Shown: positions 16,105 through 26,418 of the stretch, piece after piece
Position numbering within the stretch: the stretch's first letter is position 1
Layout of the letters: the number at the start of each line of letters is the position of its first letter
Origin: Brevibacillus reuszeri
GTDB lineage: Bacteria > Bacillota > Bacilli > Brevibacillales > Brevibacillaceae
DNA length: 64,000 bases
Reading direction: 5' to 3'
NCBI RefSeq assembly: GCF_002897295.1
Contig: NZ_BEXF01000001.1
Span: 310,001-374,000, forward strand
Position numbers and translations under genes: made by a program
The notes under the pieces: model-generated
What the model was told of the DNA's origin: nothing
The model's database searches: none
What the model saw: only the letters and a program-made list of their open reading frames with translations

Positions 16105-17820
16105 CTACTTTTTTCCTTCGATATATGCCCATTTGTAACTGAATGTTGAGTTGGGATGAGCCACAAATTCTTTTACGTATGGCTTGATCAAGCGAGCGGA
16201 GGCTGCCTGATACAGAGGAGAGATGACAACCTCCTGGTCAATTAAAATTTTCTCCGCCTCTTGCATGTTGCTAAAGCGAGCGTTGATATCGGAAAAATCT
16301 GTCATGGCCGAACGAATCAGCCGATCGTATTCGGCATTGGCAAAGCCTTGCCAGTTATAAGCACCATCCGATAAAAAGACGCCGAGGAAATCAACCGGGT
16401 CCTGCAAGCTGCTGCGCCAGCCGGAAAAGGACATGGCATAATCCAGCTTACTTTCAAGCGCCAGCTTTTGCTTGTTTGGCTGCTGATTGATTTTGACCTT
16501 CAGACCTGGCAAGCTCTTTTCCAGCTCACTTTGAATGAATTCGGCTACTTTTTTACGGGATTCATCATCATAGCTCAAAAACTCCAGCTCGATTTGTTTC
16601 ACTCCCAGCTCGGACAGCCCCTTGTTCCAGTACTCCAATGCTTTTTCCTTGCCATCTGCGTTGAAATCTCCGTATTTGTCGCGGAAATCCTGGCTGCCGT
16701 CTGGACTGAATACAAACTGCTTCGGCACAAGGAAATACGCGGGGATCGAGCCGTTTTTCAGAACCAGCTCGGCTGCCTGCTTTTTGTTCCAAGCCATATC
16801 AATAGCCCTGCGGATGTTCACGTTTTTCAAAAACGGGTTCTTCTGATTCAAACGAATGAAATACATCTCTGTTTTTAGTGCGGTTGTAAAATCTGGATTC
16901 GTGTTGTACAGGTCGACTACCTCTGAGGACAGGTCAGCGACATCCAATGCACCCGTTTCATACAGGTTGATGCCTGTTGTCACATCCTTGACGACGTTGA
17001 AATTGATCGTCTCCATTTTGACTGAGGCGGCATCCCAGTAGCCCGGATTTTTTTTGAGTACCCAGCCCTTTTCATGCTGCCACGAATCGAGAGTGAAAGG
17101 GCCGTTGAAAAGAATATTTTGGGCTTCCAGGGCGTACTGCTCTTTTTGTGCGTCGATAAATTCTTTATTTTGCGGGAAATAGACCGAACCGGTAACCAGA
17201 TCGAGGAAGTACGGAACGGCGTTCTCCAGAGTCACAACCAGTGTGTTGGCATCAACTGCTTTAACGCCTAGCTCTTCCACTTTTCCGTAGAGCGGATTTC
17301 CTTTTTCCTGAATGGCTTTCGCGTTTTGAATATCATCCATGAGGTATGCGTGAGGGGAGAGCGTATCAGGATGCAGCGCACGCCCCCAGGCATAGACGAA
17401 ATCTTGGGCAGTTACGGGCTGACCGTTGCTCCATTTGGCAGCTTGGCGCAAATGAAAGGTGTACGTTTTTCGATCCTCACTGACATCATAGCGCTCGGCG
17501 ACACCGGGGGTGGGTTTGTTATCGGGACCGAGACGGTAGAGGCCCTCATAAATGTTCATGATAATCGTTGCTGACAAGCCGTCCATGATTCCGTTTGTTT
17601 TCAATGTAGGAATTTCTCCCGAGGCGATTAAATTCAGAACCTGTGGCTCCGCAGCACTGTTTTCGGTAGCAGCGGGAGTCGTCGTGGCTGGCTGCTCAGG
17701 CTTTGCAGCTACTGAACCAGGATTTGCTTGCGTGTTACTGGTGCCCGAGCCGTAACAACCCGTGAGCAAGGTAGAAAGAAGGAGTAGAAAGATCAGAATC
17801 ATGCCTGTGTGACGCTTCAT
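16105..17820 (-). CDS. Oligopeptide ABC transporter substrate-binding lipoprotein (OppA family)
   Basis: 571 residues. Lipoprotein signal STLLTGCYGS, then an SBP_bac_5 fold with typical motifs: LNLIASGEIPTL, YEGLYRLG, RQAAKWSNGQPVTAQDFVYAW, RRAIDMAWNK and NWQGFANAEYDRLI. It captures oligopeptides outside the membrane for the permease encoded at 19278-23249. It is on the opposite strand to the permease genes and divergent from the M24 peptidase, so one region may drive both transporter capture and peptide cleavage functions. Confidence 0.92.
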   Translation of the reverse strand: MKRHTGMILIFLLLLSTLLTGCYGSGTSNTQANPGSVAAKPEQPATTTPAATENSAAEPQVLNLIASGEIPTLKTNGIMDGLSATIIMNIYEGLYRLGPDNKPTPGVAERYDVSEDRKTYTFHLRQAAKWSNGQPVTAQDFVYAWGRALHPDTLSPHAYLMDDIQNAKAIQEKGNPLYGKVEELGVKAVDANTLVVTLENAVPYFLDLVTGSVYFPQNKEFIDAQKEQYALEAQNILFNGPFTLDSWQHEKGWVLKKNPGYWDAASVKMETINFNVVKDVTTGINLYETGALDVADLSSEVVDLYNTNPDFTTALKTEMYFIRLNQKNPFLKNVNIRRAIDMAWNKKQAAELVLKNGSIPAYFLVPKQFVFSPDGSQDFRDKYGDFNADGKEKALEYWNKGLSELGVKQIELEFLSYDDESRKKVAEFIQSELEKSLPGLKVKINQQPNKQKLALESKLDYAMSFSGWRSSLQDPVDFLGVFLSDGAYNWQGFANAEYDRLIRSAMTDFSDINARFSNMQEAEKILIDQEVVISPLYQAASARLIKPYVKEFVAHPNSTFSYKWAYIEGKK

Positions 17821-17958
17821 AAATGATCAACGCCCCTCTCGATCAAAAATGGTTACGCAATTGTTTCCAAGCAATGTTCATGCCGAGTGAGCATGGCATT
17901 GATATTGCAAAAATGGAGGAGTGCATTGGCGTATCCAACTTGAAAAGGGGGAAGTTGC

Positions 17959-19038
17959 ATGGAAAGGCTGACGAAGGTAAGAGCAAGGCTTCAGGAGCTG
18001 GGCGTAGACGCGATGATGATAACGAATCCAATGAGCCGCAGATATTTGTCTGGCTTTACAGGGAGCAATGGGGTCATTCTCATCACAGAAAACGAAGCCA
18101 GGCTCGTTACCGACTATCGCTATTTTCAGCAGGCGAAGATGCAGACGGAAGGCTTTGAGGTTGTGCTGCACGCGGGTCACACAGGACATAAGGGGCTAAT
18201 TTTCGACGAGGTAGCCAATCAAGTAAAAGAAATGGGCATTACCAGACTCGGTTTTGAGCAGGATCAATTGACCTTTACGTTTTATAAAAAATGTGAGGAG
18301 GTCTTTGCTGCTGAATTGATTCCGGTGTCCGGTCTTGTAGAGAAGCTGCGGGCAATCAAGTCAGCCGAAGAGATTGAGCAGTTAAAAACAGCGGCGCAGA
18401 TCGCAGATGCAGCATTTCTTCATGTACTGGAGGTTGTACGGGCTGGCGTATCTGAGCTGGAAGTGGCGCTTGCGCTCGAAAACTATATGAAGAAACAAGG
18501 GACGGACACAACAGGCTTCTCTCCGATCGTAGCCTCCGGTTATCGCGGGGCACTTGCCCACGGTCGGGCGAGCGACAAAATCATGGAGAAGGGCGATCTT
18601 GTCACGATAGATTTCGGCTGCAACTACAAGGGCTACTGGTCTGATATATCCCGGACGGTAGCAATCGGAGAGCCAAGCGAACAGCTGCGGGAAATTCATG
18701 CGGTCGTGCTGGAATCGTTCAACCGCTGTGTAAGCGGGCTAAAACCGGGATTGACGGATCAGGAAGTAGATTCGCTGATGCGAGATGTGATCAAAGCGCA
18801 TGGCTACAATGAATTGTCGGGTACCGGAACTGGTCATGGAATTGGGCTGGAGGTGCATGAGGACCCGTTTTTCTCGGTACGTCAGGTCATGTCGCTAGCT
18901 CCAGGGATGGTGATTACAGTGGAGCCGGGCATCTACCTCCCGAATGTCGGCGGAGCCAGGGTTGAGGACGTCATTCTCATCACAGAGGAGGGCAGTGAGG
19001 TCTTCACTCCTTCCACAAAAGAGTTGCTGATTTTATAA
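17959..19038 (+). CDS. M24-family Xaa-Pro aminopeptidase/dipeptidase
   Basis: 359 residues. N-terminal creatinase-like domain (ERLTKVRARLQELGVDAMM), C-terminal pita-bread domain with the dinuclear metal ligands: D in VTIDFGCNYKGYWSDISRT, H in GTGHGIGLEVHEDPF, E in TVEPGIY and E in GARVEDVILI. It removes residues next to proline from peptides in the cytosol. The neighbouring oligopeptide transporter suggests that it processes imported peptides. AAAAGGGGGAAG precedes the ATG. Confidence 0.93.
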   Translation: MERLTKVRARLQELGVDAMMITNPMSRRYLSGFTGSNGVILITENEARLVTDYRYFQQAKMQTEGFEVVLHAGHTGHKGLIFDEVANQVKEMGITRLGFEQDQLTFTFYKKCEEVFAAELIPVSGLVEKLRAIKSAEEIEQLKTAAQIADAAFLHVLEVVRAGVSELEVALALENYMKKQGTDTTGFSPIVASGYRGALAHGRASDKIMEKGDLVTIDFGCNYKGYWSDISRTVAIGEPSEQLREIHAVVLESFNRCVSGLKPGLTDQEVDSLMRDVIKAHGYNELSGTGTGHGIGLEVHEDPFFSVRQVMSLAPGMVITVEPGIYLPNVGGARVEDVILITEEGSEVFTPSTKELLIL

Positions 19039-19061
19039 CCAAAAGTTATCGGATGAAGAGC

Positions 19062-19089
19062 AATGGCAGGATAATCCCTGCCATTTTTT
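19062..19089 (+). terminator. Intrinsic terminator of the M24 peptidase gene
   Basis: AATGGCAGG (19062-19070) pairs with CCTGCCATT (19077-19085), then TTTT. Confidence 0.9.
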
Positions 19090-19111
19090 GGTTTATGGCT
19101 GTCTAAATATG

Positions 19112-19161
19112 TGTACAAATCAAAAAGCAATTAGACACGCCAGTGTAAAAGTATTTGTACA
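19112..19161 (+). promoter_or_regulatory. Spaced inverted repeat upstream of the permease operon
   Basis: TGTACAAAT (19112-19120) and ATTTGTACA (19153-19161), a perfect 9-bp inverted repeat 41 bp apart (about four helical turns). It could be a looping operator for the oligopeptide permease operon; no regulator is identified. Confidence 0.4.
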
Positions 19162-19277
19162 ATTCAGATAAATGATCGGTTGCAACGGATGGCATAGGGA
19201 TTGCTATTTATTTTGACAAGATAGCGGAAGTAGATGCGAGAATTCACATACAGCAAAATGCGGAAGGGGTGCAAGCC

Positions 19278-20204
19278 ATGGGAAGGTACATATTGGGGAG
19301 AATGGGATACATCATCGTTACCTTTCTCGTAATTGCTACGTTGACGTTTCTCTTGATGCAGACATTGCCGGGGTCACCATTCAACGATGAACGCTTGTCT
19401 GAGACCCAAAAGCAGCGGTTGGCGGAGAAATACAAGCTCGACCAGCCAGTACCCATTCAGTACGGAAACTACATACTAAATCTGCTTCAAGGGGACCTCG
19501 GGGATTCCTATCAATACGATGGGAGGCCAGTGACCAAGATCATTGCAGAGCGCATCGGTCCATCCGTCGTGCTTGGGGCACAGGCGCTTTTGGTAGGAAC
19601 CTTTCTCGGCTTGATTCTGGGCATTTTGGCGGCGCTTCGGCACAATTCCATCATTGACTACGCAGCGATGGTCATTGCGGTGTTGGGCCTGTCTATTCCT
19701 TCTTTTGTGTTTGCTGGGTTATTGCAGTACTGGGTAGGGGTCAGACTGCAGTGGCTTCCGGTCGCATTTTGGGAGGGCTTTGAATATTCGATCCTGCCTA
19801 CGCTCTCGTTGTCCGTTTTCGTGACAGCCACGATGGCCAGATATATGAGAACAGAGATGCTGGAGGTTTTGAGCCAAGATTTTATTGTGATGGCCAGGGC
19901 AAAAGGGATGAGCAATTTTCTCATCATTATCAAGCATGGGCTGCGTAATGCGATGATTCCGATCATTACGGTTTTGGGACCGATGGCAGTCTCACTCATG
20001 ACAGGAACACTGGTCATCGAAAAAATTTTTAGTGTGCCTGGTCTTGGCGAGCAATTTATCAAGTCTATCTTGACCAATGACTACTCGGTAATTATGGGTG
20101 TGACTTTGTTTTACAGCATTTTGTTCATCGGTATCGTATTCGTTGTAGACATTTTGTACGGCTGGATCGACCCGCGAATTCGCATGTCTGGGAGGGAGCG
20201 CTGA
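19278..20204 (+). CDS. Oligopeptide/dipeptide ABC transporter permease, OppB type
   Basis: 308 residues with six membrane helices. The N-terminal GRYILGRMGYIIVTFLVI leads into MQTLPGSPF, typical of OppB/DppB. The EAA loop is ARAKGMSNFLIIIKHGLRNA, followed by the LEKIFSVPGLG motif (here VIEKIFSVPGLG). First gene of a three-gene operon. The ATG at 19278 follows GGAAGGGG; the in-frame GTG at 19269 overlaps that site and is rejected. Confidence 0.93.
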   Translation: MGRYILGRMGYIIVTFLVIATLTFLLMQTLPGSPFNDERLSETQKQRLAEKYKLDQPVPIQYGNYILNLLQGDLGDSYQYDGRPVTKIIAERIGPSVVLGAQALLVGTFLGLILGILAALRHNSIIDYAAMVIAVLGLSIPSFVFAGLLQYWVGVRLQWLPVAFWEGFEYSILPTLSLSVFVTATMARYMRTEMLEVLSQDFIVMARAKGMSNFLIIIKHGLRNAMIPIITVLGPMAVSLMTGTLVIEKIFSVPGLGEQFIKSILTNDYSVIMGVTLFYSILFIGIVFVVDILYGWIDPRIRMSGRER

Positions 20205-21229
20205 TGCACGCAAAACAGGTGGAGCAGGATACACTGCCAGATGAGCTATTTGAGCTGGTCCAAGTAGATGAGCGAAAGCTGGAATCGATCACACGACCAC
20301 AGTTGACCTTTTGGCAGGATGCGTGGCGGCGGCTCTGCAAAAACAAAGCGTCCTTTGCTGGCCTGATCATGATTGGAATCATTCTCGTTTTTGCCCTGTT
20401 TGGTCCGTATATGAGTGGCTTTGGCTTCAATGACCAAAATATTACGCGGGCAAACCTGCCGCCCAAAATACCCGTTCTGGATCAGATCTCATGGCTAGGA
20501 GTAAACGGAGTAGATATTCGCGGAATCGATCAGTACGAGAAAAAGGATGTAGCGGAATCATACTGGTTCGGAACGGATGAGCTTGGGCGTGACCTGTGGA
20601 CACGTGTCTGGCAAGGAACGCGCATTTCTTTATATATTGCGATTCTCGCAGCAGGCATTGATTTAATCATTGGTGTTGCCTACGGAGGAATCTCTGCTTT
20701 TTATGGAGGGCGAGTGGACAATATCATGCAGCGAATTATCGAAGTGCTCGTAGGTGTCCCGCATTTGATCGTCGTGATTCTGCTGATAATCGTGCTGGAG
20801 CCAGGGATTATTTCGATGACGATCGCCATGGTGATTACAGGCTGGGTGGGAATGGCACGAATTGTACGCGGGCAAATTCTCAAATTAAAGAGCCAGGAAT
20901 ACGTGATGGCAGCGCAAACGTTGGGGGCATCGGATTCACGGCTGATTTGGAGACATTTAATCCCGAATACGATTGGACCTATCATCGTTACGACCATGTT
21001 TACGATTCCAAACGCGATTTTTGCAGAGGCATTTCTCAGCTTTATCGGGCTTGGCTTGCAGCCTCCGATCGCATCGCTCGGCACCCTCGTCAATGACGGC
21101 TTCAAGCTGCTGCGTATTTATCCGCACGCGATGATTATTTCAGCAGTAGTGATCAGCATGATTATGGTGAGCTTTAACTTGGCAGGGGATGGCCTGCGTG
21201 ATGCGCTCGATCCGAAAATGCGGAAATAA
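20204..21229 (+). CDS. Oligopeptide/dipeptide ABC transporter permease, OppC type
   Basis: 341 residues with an N-terminal cytoplasmic extension and six helices. Typical OppC motifs: AWRRLCKNKASFAGLIMI, FGTDELGRDLWTRVWQGTRISL, an EAA loop MAAQTLGASDSRLIWRHLIPN and the closing NLAGDGLRDALDPKMRK. Its ATG overlaps the oppB stop by one base, indicating translational coupling. Confidence 0.94.
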   Translation: MHAKQVEQDTLPDELFELVQVDERKLESITRPQLTFWQDAWRRLCKNKASFAGLIMIGIILVFALFGPYMSGFGFNDQNITRANLPPKIPVLDQISWLGVNGVDIRGIDQYEKKDVAESYWFGTDELGRDLWTRVWQGTRISLYIAILAAGIDLIIGVAYGGISAFYGGRVDNIMQRIIEVLVGVPHLIVVILLIIVLEPGIISMTIAMVITGWVGMARIVRGQILKLKSQEYVMAAQTLGASDSRLIWRHLIPNTIGPIIVTTMFTIPNAIFAEAFLSFIGLGLQPPIASLGTLVNDGFKLLRIYPHAMIISAVVISMIMVSFNLAGDGLRDALDPKMRK

Positions 21230-21245
21230 AAGAGGGGGAGAGACG

Positions 21246-23249
21246 ATGGAAAACATACTCGAAGTAAACGATTTGCATGTCTCTTTTCAAACGTTTTCCG
21301 GGGAGGTTCATGCGGTACGCGGAGTCAGCTTTGCCGTGAAAAAAGGGGAGACGCTGGCGATTGTCGGAGAATCGGGTTCAGGCAAATCGGTGACCTCGAA
21401 AGCCATCATGAGACTGCTGCCGTCACCTGCGGCACAGATAAAACGGGGCGAGATATTGTACCAGGGCATGGATTTGACAAAGCAAACAGATAAAAAAATG
21501 CAGCAGATTCGCGGTGCGGATATCGCCATGATTTTTCAAGATCCGATGACCGCGCTCGACCCGACGATGAAGATCGGAAAACAGATTACGGAGGTTATTT
21601 GCCGGCATCAAAAGCTGAGGTATCAAGAGGCTGTCCAGCGGGCGATTGAGCTGTTGAAACTGACTGGCATTCCGCAGCCAAAAGAAAGGCTGGAGCACTA
21701 TCCCCATCAGTTTTCTGGAGGAATGAGGCAGCGTGTAATGATCGCGATTGCGCTCGCCTGCAATCCGAAAATCCTCATCGCTGACGAACCGACAACCGCT
21801 CTGGATGTTACCATTCAGGCACAGATTTTGGAGCTGTTGAAAGAGATTCAGCAAAAGACTCAGACATCAATCATTTTCATTACGCACGATCTGGGCGTAG
21901 TAGCGCAAATGGCGGATCGGGTTGCCGTCATGTATGCCGGGAAAATCGTAGAGACTGGATTGGTACACGAAATTTTTTATGATCCGAGACATCCATACAC
22001 GTGGGGCTTGCTCGGTGCTATGCCCAGCTTAGAGCGCCAAGATGCGGAGCTGGTTACGATCCCGGGCTCTCCTCCTGATCTGTTTCAACCGCCAAAAGGA
22101 GACGCATTTGCCCCGCGCAATCCATATGCGATGAAAATTGACTTTGAGCTGGAGCCGCCGATGTTTAAAATAACGGATACTCATTATGCAGCGACATGGC
22201 TTTTGCATAAAAAAGCGCCAGCAGTTGAGCGACCGGTTGCGATTAGAAATGGAGAGACAGCACTAACCGTGCAAAAGCAGTCAGGAAGTGCCCAGTCACG
22301 CCAGTACAGAAAAACAAAGCTACTGCAAGTGCAAGGACTGAAAAAGCACTTCCACAATAAAAATCAGGTGGTAAAAGCGCTGGATGGCGTGACATTTGAC
22401 ATTTATAAAGGAGAAACGTTTGGACTTGTCGGAGAATCTGGCTGCGGCAAGTCCACGATCGGTCGGACAATTATGCGTTTGTATGAACCGACAGAGGGAG
22501 CCGTGCTCTACCAAGGAGAGGATCATGTGGCCAGGCTGGACCTCGCTGAGAAAAAAAGTCGCAGAAAACGGATGCAGATGATTTTTCAGGACCCTTACTC
22601 CTCATTAAACCCACGGATGACAGTAGCTGATATCATCGCAGAGGGCATCGACATCCATGGAATCACAGCATCGAGTCAGGAGCGGATGGAAAAGATTTAT
22701 GAGCTGCTGGAGACAGTCGGTTTAAACAAAGAGCATGCGAAGCGCTATCCGCATGAATTCAGCGGAGGGCAGCGGCAACGCATCGGGATTGCGAGGGCAC
22801 TTGCAGTAGAGCCAGAGTTTATCATCTGCGACGAGCCGATATCGGCGCTGGATGTGTCGATCCAGGCACAAGTCGTTAATTTGCTTAAGCGATTGCAAAA
22901 AGAAAAAATGCTCACCTATCTTTTCATTGCTCACGACCTGTCTATGGTCAAGCATATCAGTGATCGGATCGGGGTCATGCATCGCGGCAAGCTGGTTGAA
23001 CTGGCTGCGAGTGATGTTTTGTACGAGCATCCGCTTCACCCGTATACGCAGTCTCTCTTGTCAGCCATTCCGTTGCCCGATCCACTCCACGAACGGGAGC
23101 GGAAGCGAATCGTGTTTGATGAACAAGTATATCTGAGTGAGCGAGAAGAGCGTGTCTTTCGCGAGGTCGCCAGGGATCACTGGGTAGCCTGTACGGAATC
23201 CGAGTTTGAAGCATATCAGAAGCTTGCCTCGCAAGCACAGGTCCAGTAG
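21246..23249 (+). CDS. Fused double-ATPase subunit of the oligopeptide ABC transporter (OppD-OppF fusion)
   Basis: 667 residues carrying two complete ABC modules in one chain, where most systems use separate OppD and OppF proteins. First module: Walker A GESGSGKS, signature [12 protein letters not shown], Walker B ILIADEPT. Second module: Walker A GESGCGKS, signature [12 protein letters not shown], Walker B FIICDEPI. The OppD-type C-terminal extension with [14 protein letters not shown] and [11 protein letters not shown] sits between them. The ATG at 21246 follows GAGGGGGAG; the longer upstream frame overlaps oppC and is rejected. Confidence 0.93.
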   Translation: MENILEVNDLHVSFQTFSGEVHAVRGVSFAVKKGETLAIVGESGSGKSVTSKAIMRLLPSPAAQIKRGEILYQGMDLTKQTDKKMQQIRGADIAMIFQDPMTALDPTMKIGKQITEVICRHQKLRYQEAVQRAIELLKLTGIPQPKERLEHYPHQFSGGMRQRVMIAIALACNPKILIADEPTTALDVTIQAQILELLKEIQQKTQTSIIFITHDLGVVAQMADRVAVMYAGKIVETGLVHEIFYDPRHPYTWGLLGAMPSLERQDAELVTIPGSPPDLFQPPKGDAFAPRNPYAMKIDFELEPPMFKITDTHYAATWLLHKKAPAVERPVAIRNGETALTVQKQSGSAQSRQYRKTKLLQVQGLKKHFHNKNQVVKALDGVTFDIYKGETFGLVGESGCGKSTIGRTIMRLYEPTEGAVLYQGEDHVARLDLAEKKSRRKRMQMIFQDPYSSLNPRMTVADIIAEGIDIHGITASSQERMEKIYELLETVGLNKEHAKRYPHEFSGGQRQRIGIARALAVEPEFIICDEPISALDVSIQAQVVNLLKRLQKEKMLTYLFIAHDLSMVKHISDRIGVMHRGKLVELAASDVLYEHPLHPYTQSLLSAIPLPDPLHERERKRIVFDEQVYLSEREERVFREVARDHWVACTESEFEAYQKLASQAQVQ

Positions 23250-23429
23250 ACTTTTGCCTATGTGAAAACTGCGATCAGCCTAATGACAGCGCGTATTTGC
23301 AGCAGTCGCTCATATTGACCTTTCCCTCTTATTCGGCTACACTTAAAAGCGAAAAATAGCCCGTCCTTCCTGCAATTGCCAATGCACATGCGCAAAAGCC
23401 GGAGACGATGGCAGGAGGTCTAACGGTCG

Positions 23430-23690
23430 ATGAGCTTGCTGCAATTTATGGTGTCTATTGTGCTTTTTACCGTGCTCGGGTTTGGCATCGGATTTATTTT
23501 AAACATGATTTTAAAGACAACTTGGCTTCCGGTTGTGATTGCTGTTGGGGTCGTAGTCGGTGCTCTGGTCTACCAAAAAATCGTTCCGGGTGTTTGGGAT
23601 TCGCTTATTCTTGGATGTGGAATGATTGGTACGGTAGCAAGCGGCTGGACGATTCACACGCTTCGAAAAAAAGGATATCGGATGTTTTAA
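23430..23690 (+). CDS. yuiB: YuiB-like small membrane protein
   Basis: 86 residues with two to three membrane helices (6-28, 33-50 and about 56-74) and a basic C-terminus (TLRKKGYRMF). It occupies the position of B. subtilis yuiB, between yuiA and yuiC, here separated from yuiA by the inserted peptide-transport cluster. Function unknown. AGGAGGT lies 9 nt or more before the ATG. Confidence 0.72.
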   Translation: MSLLQFMVSIVLFTVLGFGIGFILNMILKTTWLPVVIAVGVVVGALVYQKIVPGVWDSLILGCGMIGTVASGWTIHTLRKKGYRMF

Positions 23691-23700
23691 CAAATGCCAG

Positions 23701-23730
23701 ACAGACCTTGAAAACAGGTCTGTTTTTCTT
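23701..23730 (+). terminator. Intrinsic terminator of yuiB
   Basis: ACAGACCT (23701-23708) pairs with AGGTCTGT (23716-23723), then a T run. Confidence 0.9.
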
Positions 23731-23847
23731 TACACGCGCCATCCATGCAAGATCTAATATACTGAATATTTTACGAACGATCCAAAATTTGTGTATAGGT
23801 TTCTCCTCTTCGGGACATGACTAGAACCGAGAGGAGGTTTACCAGAA

Positions 23848-24465
23848 ATGAATGGAAAGCTGTTAGTGAGTATTATCGCACTTACAATCATGGTACTGAC
23901 AAGCTTTGTGAGCGATGGATACGGCTACAACGTAGTGGGGGATCACAGTATCCAATCCACATTTGGAGTTAGGGAAACCAAGGAGGGGCAGCGTGTCAGC
24001 AAAAAGCGCACCGTGTCGGCTAGCTCACTCACTCAAGTGATTGATAAAAATGATGTACTACTTGATCAATATCCAAAAGTGCGTGTTGTGGCTACAGGTT
24101 ATTACGCAGGATACGAATCGACGGGAAAACACCCGTCCCACCCGTCTTATGGAATTACATATTCGGGCGTCAAGGTACGTAGAGATGATTATTCCACGAT
24201 TGCTGCTGACCTGCGTGTTTTCCCGCTCGGCACGGTATTATATATTCCGGGCTACGGGTATGGAGTTGTAGCAGATAAGGGAGGAGCCATTCGTGGAAAC
24301 AAGATCGATCTGTATTTCGAAACGAAACAAGACGTGTTTACCCAGTGGGGGAAAAAGTCAGTGGATGTGTATATCGTCCGCAGAGGCGAGGGCAAGCTGA
24401 CAGAAGCGTTCTTGAATAATTTGAATCAAAAAGGCATCGCCGCGATGGCGGAGGTCGCCAACTAA
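23848..24465 (+). CDS. yuiC: YuiC-like 3D-domain protein (MltA-type muralytic transglycosylase)
   Basis: 205 residues. A membrane or signal segment (4-20) precedes a double-psi barrel '3D' domain. The three aspartates that name the family are visible: in [21 protein letters not shown] and NKIDLYF. B. subtilis YuiC is a peptidoglycan-cleaving enzyme related to the Sps resuscitation factors. It is expected to act in the wall. It starts after GAGAGGAGG. Confidence 0.85.
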   Translation: MNGKLLVSIIALTIMVLTSFVSDGYGYNVVGDHSIQSTFGVRETKEGQRVSKKRTVSASSLTQVIDKNDVLLDQYPKVRVVATGYYAGYESTGKHPSHPSYGITYSGVKVRRDDYSTIAADLRVFPLGTVLYIPGYGYGVVADKGGAIRGNKIDLYFETKQDVFTQWGKKSVDVYIVRRGEGKLTEAFLNNLNQKGIAAMAEVAN

Positions 24466-24501
24466 TCAATGCCGCTATGGTGGCGTAAACGGAGCAAAAA
24501 T

Positions 24502-24536
24502 AAAAACGTTCAAGGCGAAATGCTTTGAACGTTTTT
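24502..24536. terminator. Bidirectional terminator
   Basis: AAAAACGTTCAA (24502-24513) pairs with TTGAACGTTTTT (24525-24536) between convergent genes. Confidence 0.93.
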
Positions 24537-24549
24537 GCGTTGCAGTTAT

Positions 24550-25317
24550 TTACGTATGTATCAAATCTACGAGCTTTTCCAAGCCTTCGAGGATGCGGGG
24601 GGACGGACGACAGTAAAGTCCTTCCTCAAGCAGGTGAACCTGTTTGCTGCGGATTGCTTTCATTTCCTGCCATTCAGGTCGATCCGTAATCATCGTAGGC
24701 TTGATCCGTTTAAGCTCAATGCCGCACCAAACGACGCATACATGGTCGGGATCACGCTCGGCAACCATTTCCCGAGTCGCTTTGACGTTAGCTACTGGAT
24801 AGTCAGCGAAAACATTGATGGCACCCGCGATTTCGCTGACATCGGTCAGCCAGTTCTCTTGACCTGGTGTGTAGATTGGACTTGGCCACCATTCCCAGTA
24901 CAGCTTTGGGCGGGTAGGAAAGGCCGCAGCCTTTTGCCGGATGGTTTCCACTCTTTCGTCAAAATGAGCGGCGAGCTGCTCGGCTTTTTGTACCGTGCCT
25001 GTTGCTTCGCCTACTAGCCTAATATCCGCTGCGATTTCATGAATATGGGATGGATTTAGAACGATGTGCGGGATTCCCAGTGCCTGAAGTGCCTCTACGT
25101 TTTTCTCCATACCGGGTACACTGAGCGAGGCAACCACCAAATCAGGCGACAGAGCGGCTACCTGATCCATATTGATGGTCAGATCAGGGCCTACTCGCGG
25201 CAAGTGCTGCCACTGGGGAGGCCAGTCCGAATGATCGTCCAAGCCTACGACGTGCTCATCCAGTCCCAGGTAATAAAGAATTTCCGTATTGCTCGGACAG
25301 ATGGAAACGATGCGCAT
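24550..25317 (-). CDS. BtuF-like cobalamin/siderophore-binding protein without signal peptide
   Basis: 255 residues of the periplasmic-binding-protein class III fold: MRIVSICPSNTEILYYLGL, VVGLDDHSDWP, DLTINMDQVAALSPDLVVAS and a C-terminal EEGLYCRPSPRI. These are the landmarks of BtuF-type cobalamin-binding proteins. No signal peptide or lipobox precedes the fold, so the protein appears cytosolic. That is a known feature of a subgroup in Bacilli with unclear role. No ABC permease is adjacent. Confidence 0.8.
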   Translation of the reverse strand: MRIVSICPSNTEILYYLGLDEHVVGLDDHSDWPPQWQHLPRVGPDLTINMDQVAALSPDLVVASLSVPGMEKNVEALQALGIPHIVLNPSHIHEIAADIRLVGEATGTVQKAEQLAAHFDERVETIRQKAAAFPTRPKLYWEWWPSPIYTPGQENWLTDVSEIAGAINVFADYPVANVKATREMVAERDPDHVCVVWCGIELKRIKPTMITDRPEWQEMKAIRSKQVHLLEEGLYCRPSPRILEGLEKLVDLIHT

Positions 25318-25364
25318 GTCCTTCCCCCCTGTGGAAAAAATCCATAATCAGTTCGATGTCGTCT

Positions 25365-25841
25365 CTAAAAAAACGGATGTACCAAAAGGGCAATCATGAT
25401 GCCGAGCCAACCGCCAATCAGTACCTCGATAGGCTGGTGACCGAGCAACTCTTTCAGCTTTTTAGCTTTTTCCTGGCTTGGACGAACCTTGAATGATTTC
25501 ATGCCTTCTAGGAGATGATTGAATTCGTCAACCAATTTGTTCAGGACCACTGCTTGCATACCGGCATGACGGCGCACTCCGGCAGCATCAAACATGACGA
25601 TCACGCCTAAAATAGCGGAGATGGCAAACATGTTACTGGAAAAGCCCTCACGCAATCCAACGGCGGTGGAAAGCGCTGTCACGGCAGAAGAGTGAGAGCT
25701 AGGCATTCCGCCCGTGCTAAGCATCAAGGACCATTGCCAGGTTTTGGTGGCAAAAAAATGCAGAGGAATTTTGATGAATTGGGCAATTCCTATGGCAAGC
25801 AGTGCAGCCCATAAGGGGAAGTTTTCAAAAATATCCGCCAC
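25365..25841 (-). CDS. yuiD: Divergent PAP2-family membrane protein YuiD
   Basis: 158 residues with four membrane helices. Contains the DUF212 signature LMLSTGGMPSSHSSAVTALS and FDAAGVRRHAGMQA. The first resembles the PSSH motif of PAP2 phosphatases, but the full catalytic set is not evident. Function unknown. Position matches B. subtilis yuiD in the same conserved cluster. Confidence 0.88.
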   Translation of the reverse strand: MADIFENFPLWAALLAIGIAQFIKIPLHFFATKTWQWSLMLSTGGMPSSHSSAVTALSTAVGLREGFSSNMFAISAILGVIVMFDAAGVRRHAGMQAVVLNKLVDEFNHLLEGMKSFKVRPSQEKAKKLKELLGHQPIEVLIGGWLGIMIALLVHPFF

Positions 25842-25991
25842 GGAAAATCCATTCCTTTCTACTGTACGCTTCTCTAGTTTATTGTAACAGAAGGGCGAAC
25901 TCTTAATCCGTGAAGTTTTCGTTTGGATTTAAAGTCATTGCCAATCTGTGTTACCATGAAGACGAAAGGTGTGAAACGGAGGCGTGCATCC

Positions 25992-26366
25992 ATGGGCTAT
26001 CCCGGGCAGTATCTTCAGTTCATTGACAAATTCAATGAAGGTGAGTACTACGAATGTCACGATCTGCTGGAAGACATCTGGATGGAAGACAAATCCGATA
26101 AGTTTCTGCAAGGCTTATTGCAGCTATCCGTCGGACTGTATCACCAGGAATACGGCAATATAAAAGGTGCTCGCTGGATGTTTGGCAACGCACGAAAGTA
26201 TCTGACCCGTTACGAACCCGTGCATTGGGGGCTGGACGTGTCTAATATTCTTCAATACATAGAAGCCTGCGAGAAATCTTTGCCAGAATCTGATGTCATT
26301 TCGTATGCAGAGGCAAAAGCCATGTCGTTTCCGTCCTTGCGTTTGCATGTAGACACATCGTGTTAA
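25992..26366 (+). CDS. DUF309 family protein
   Basis: 124 residues with the DUF309 core FNEGEYYECHDLLEDIWM ... FLQGLLQLSVGLYH, an all-helical domain with conserved E, H and D residues that looks like a metal or nucleotide site. Function unknown. ATG 25992 is chosen because GGAGGCG lies 7-8 nt upstream; the frame extends further but without support. Confidence 0.85.
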   Translation: MGYPGQYLQFIDKFNEGEYYECHDLLEDIWMEDKSDKFLQGLLQLSVGLYHQEYGNIKGARWMFGNARKYLTRYEPVHWGLDVSNILQYIEACEKSLPESDVISYAEAKAMSFPSLRLHVDTSC

Positions 26367-26418
26367 ACACAAATGTGCCCATAATTGTATCCTATCACAG
26401 AGAAAGAGGGAAGAGTAT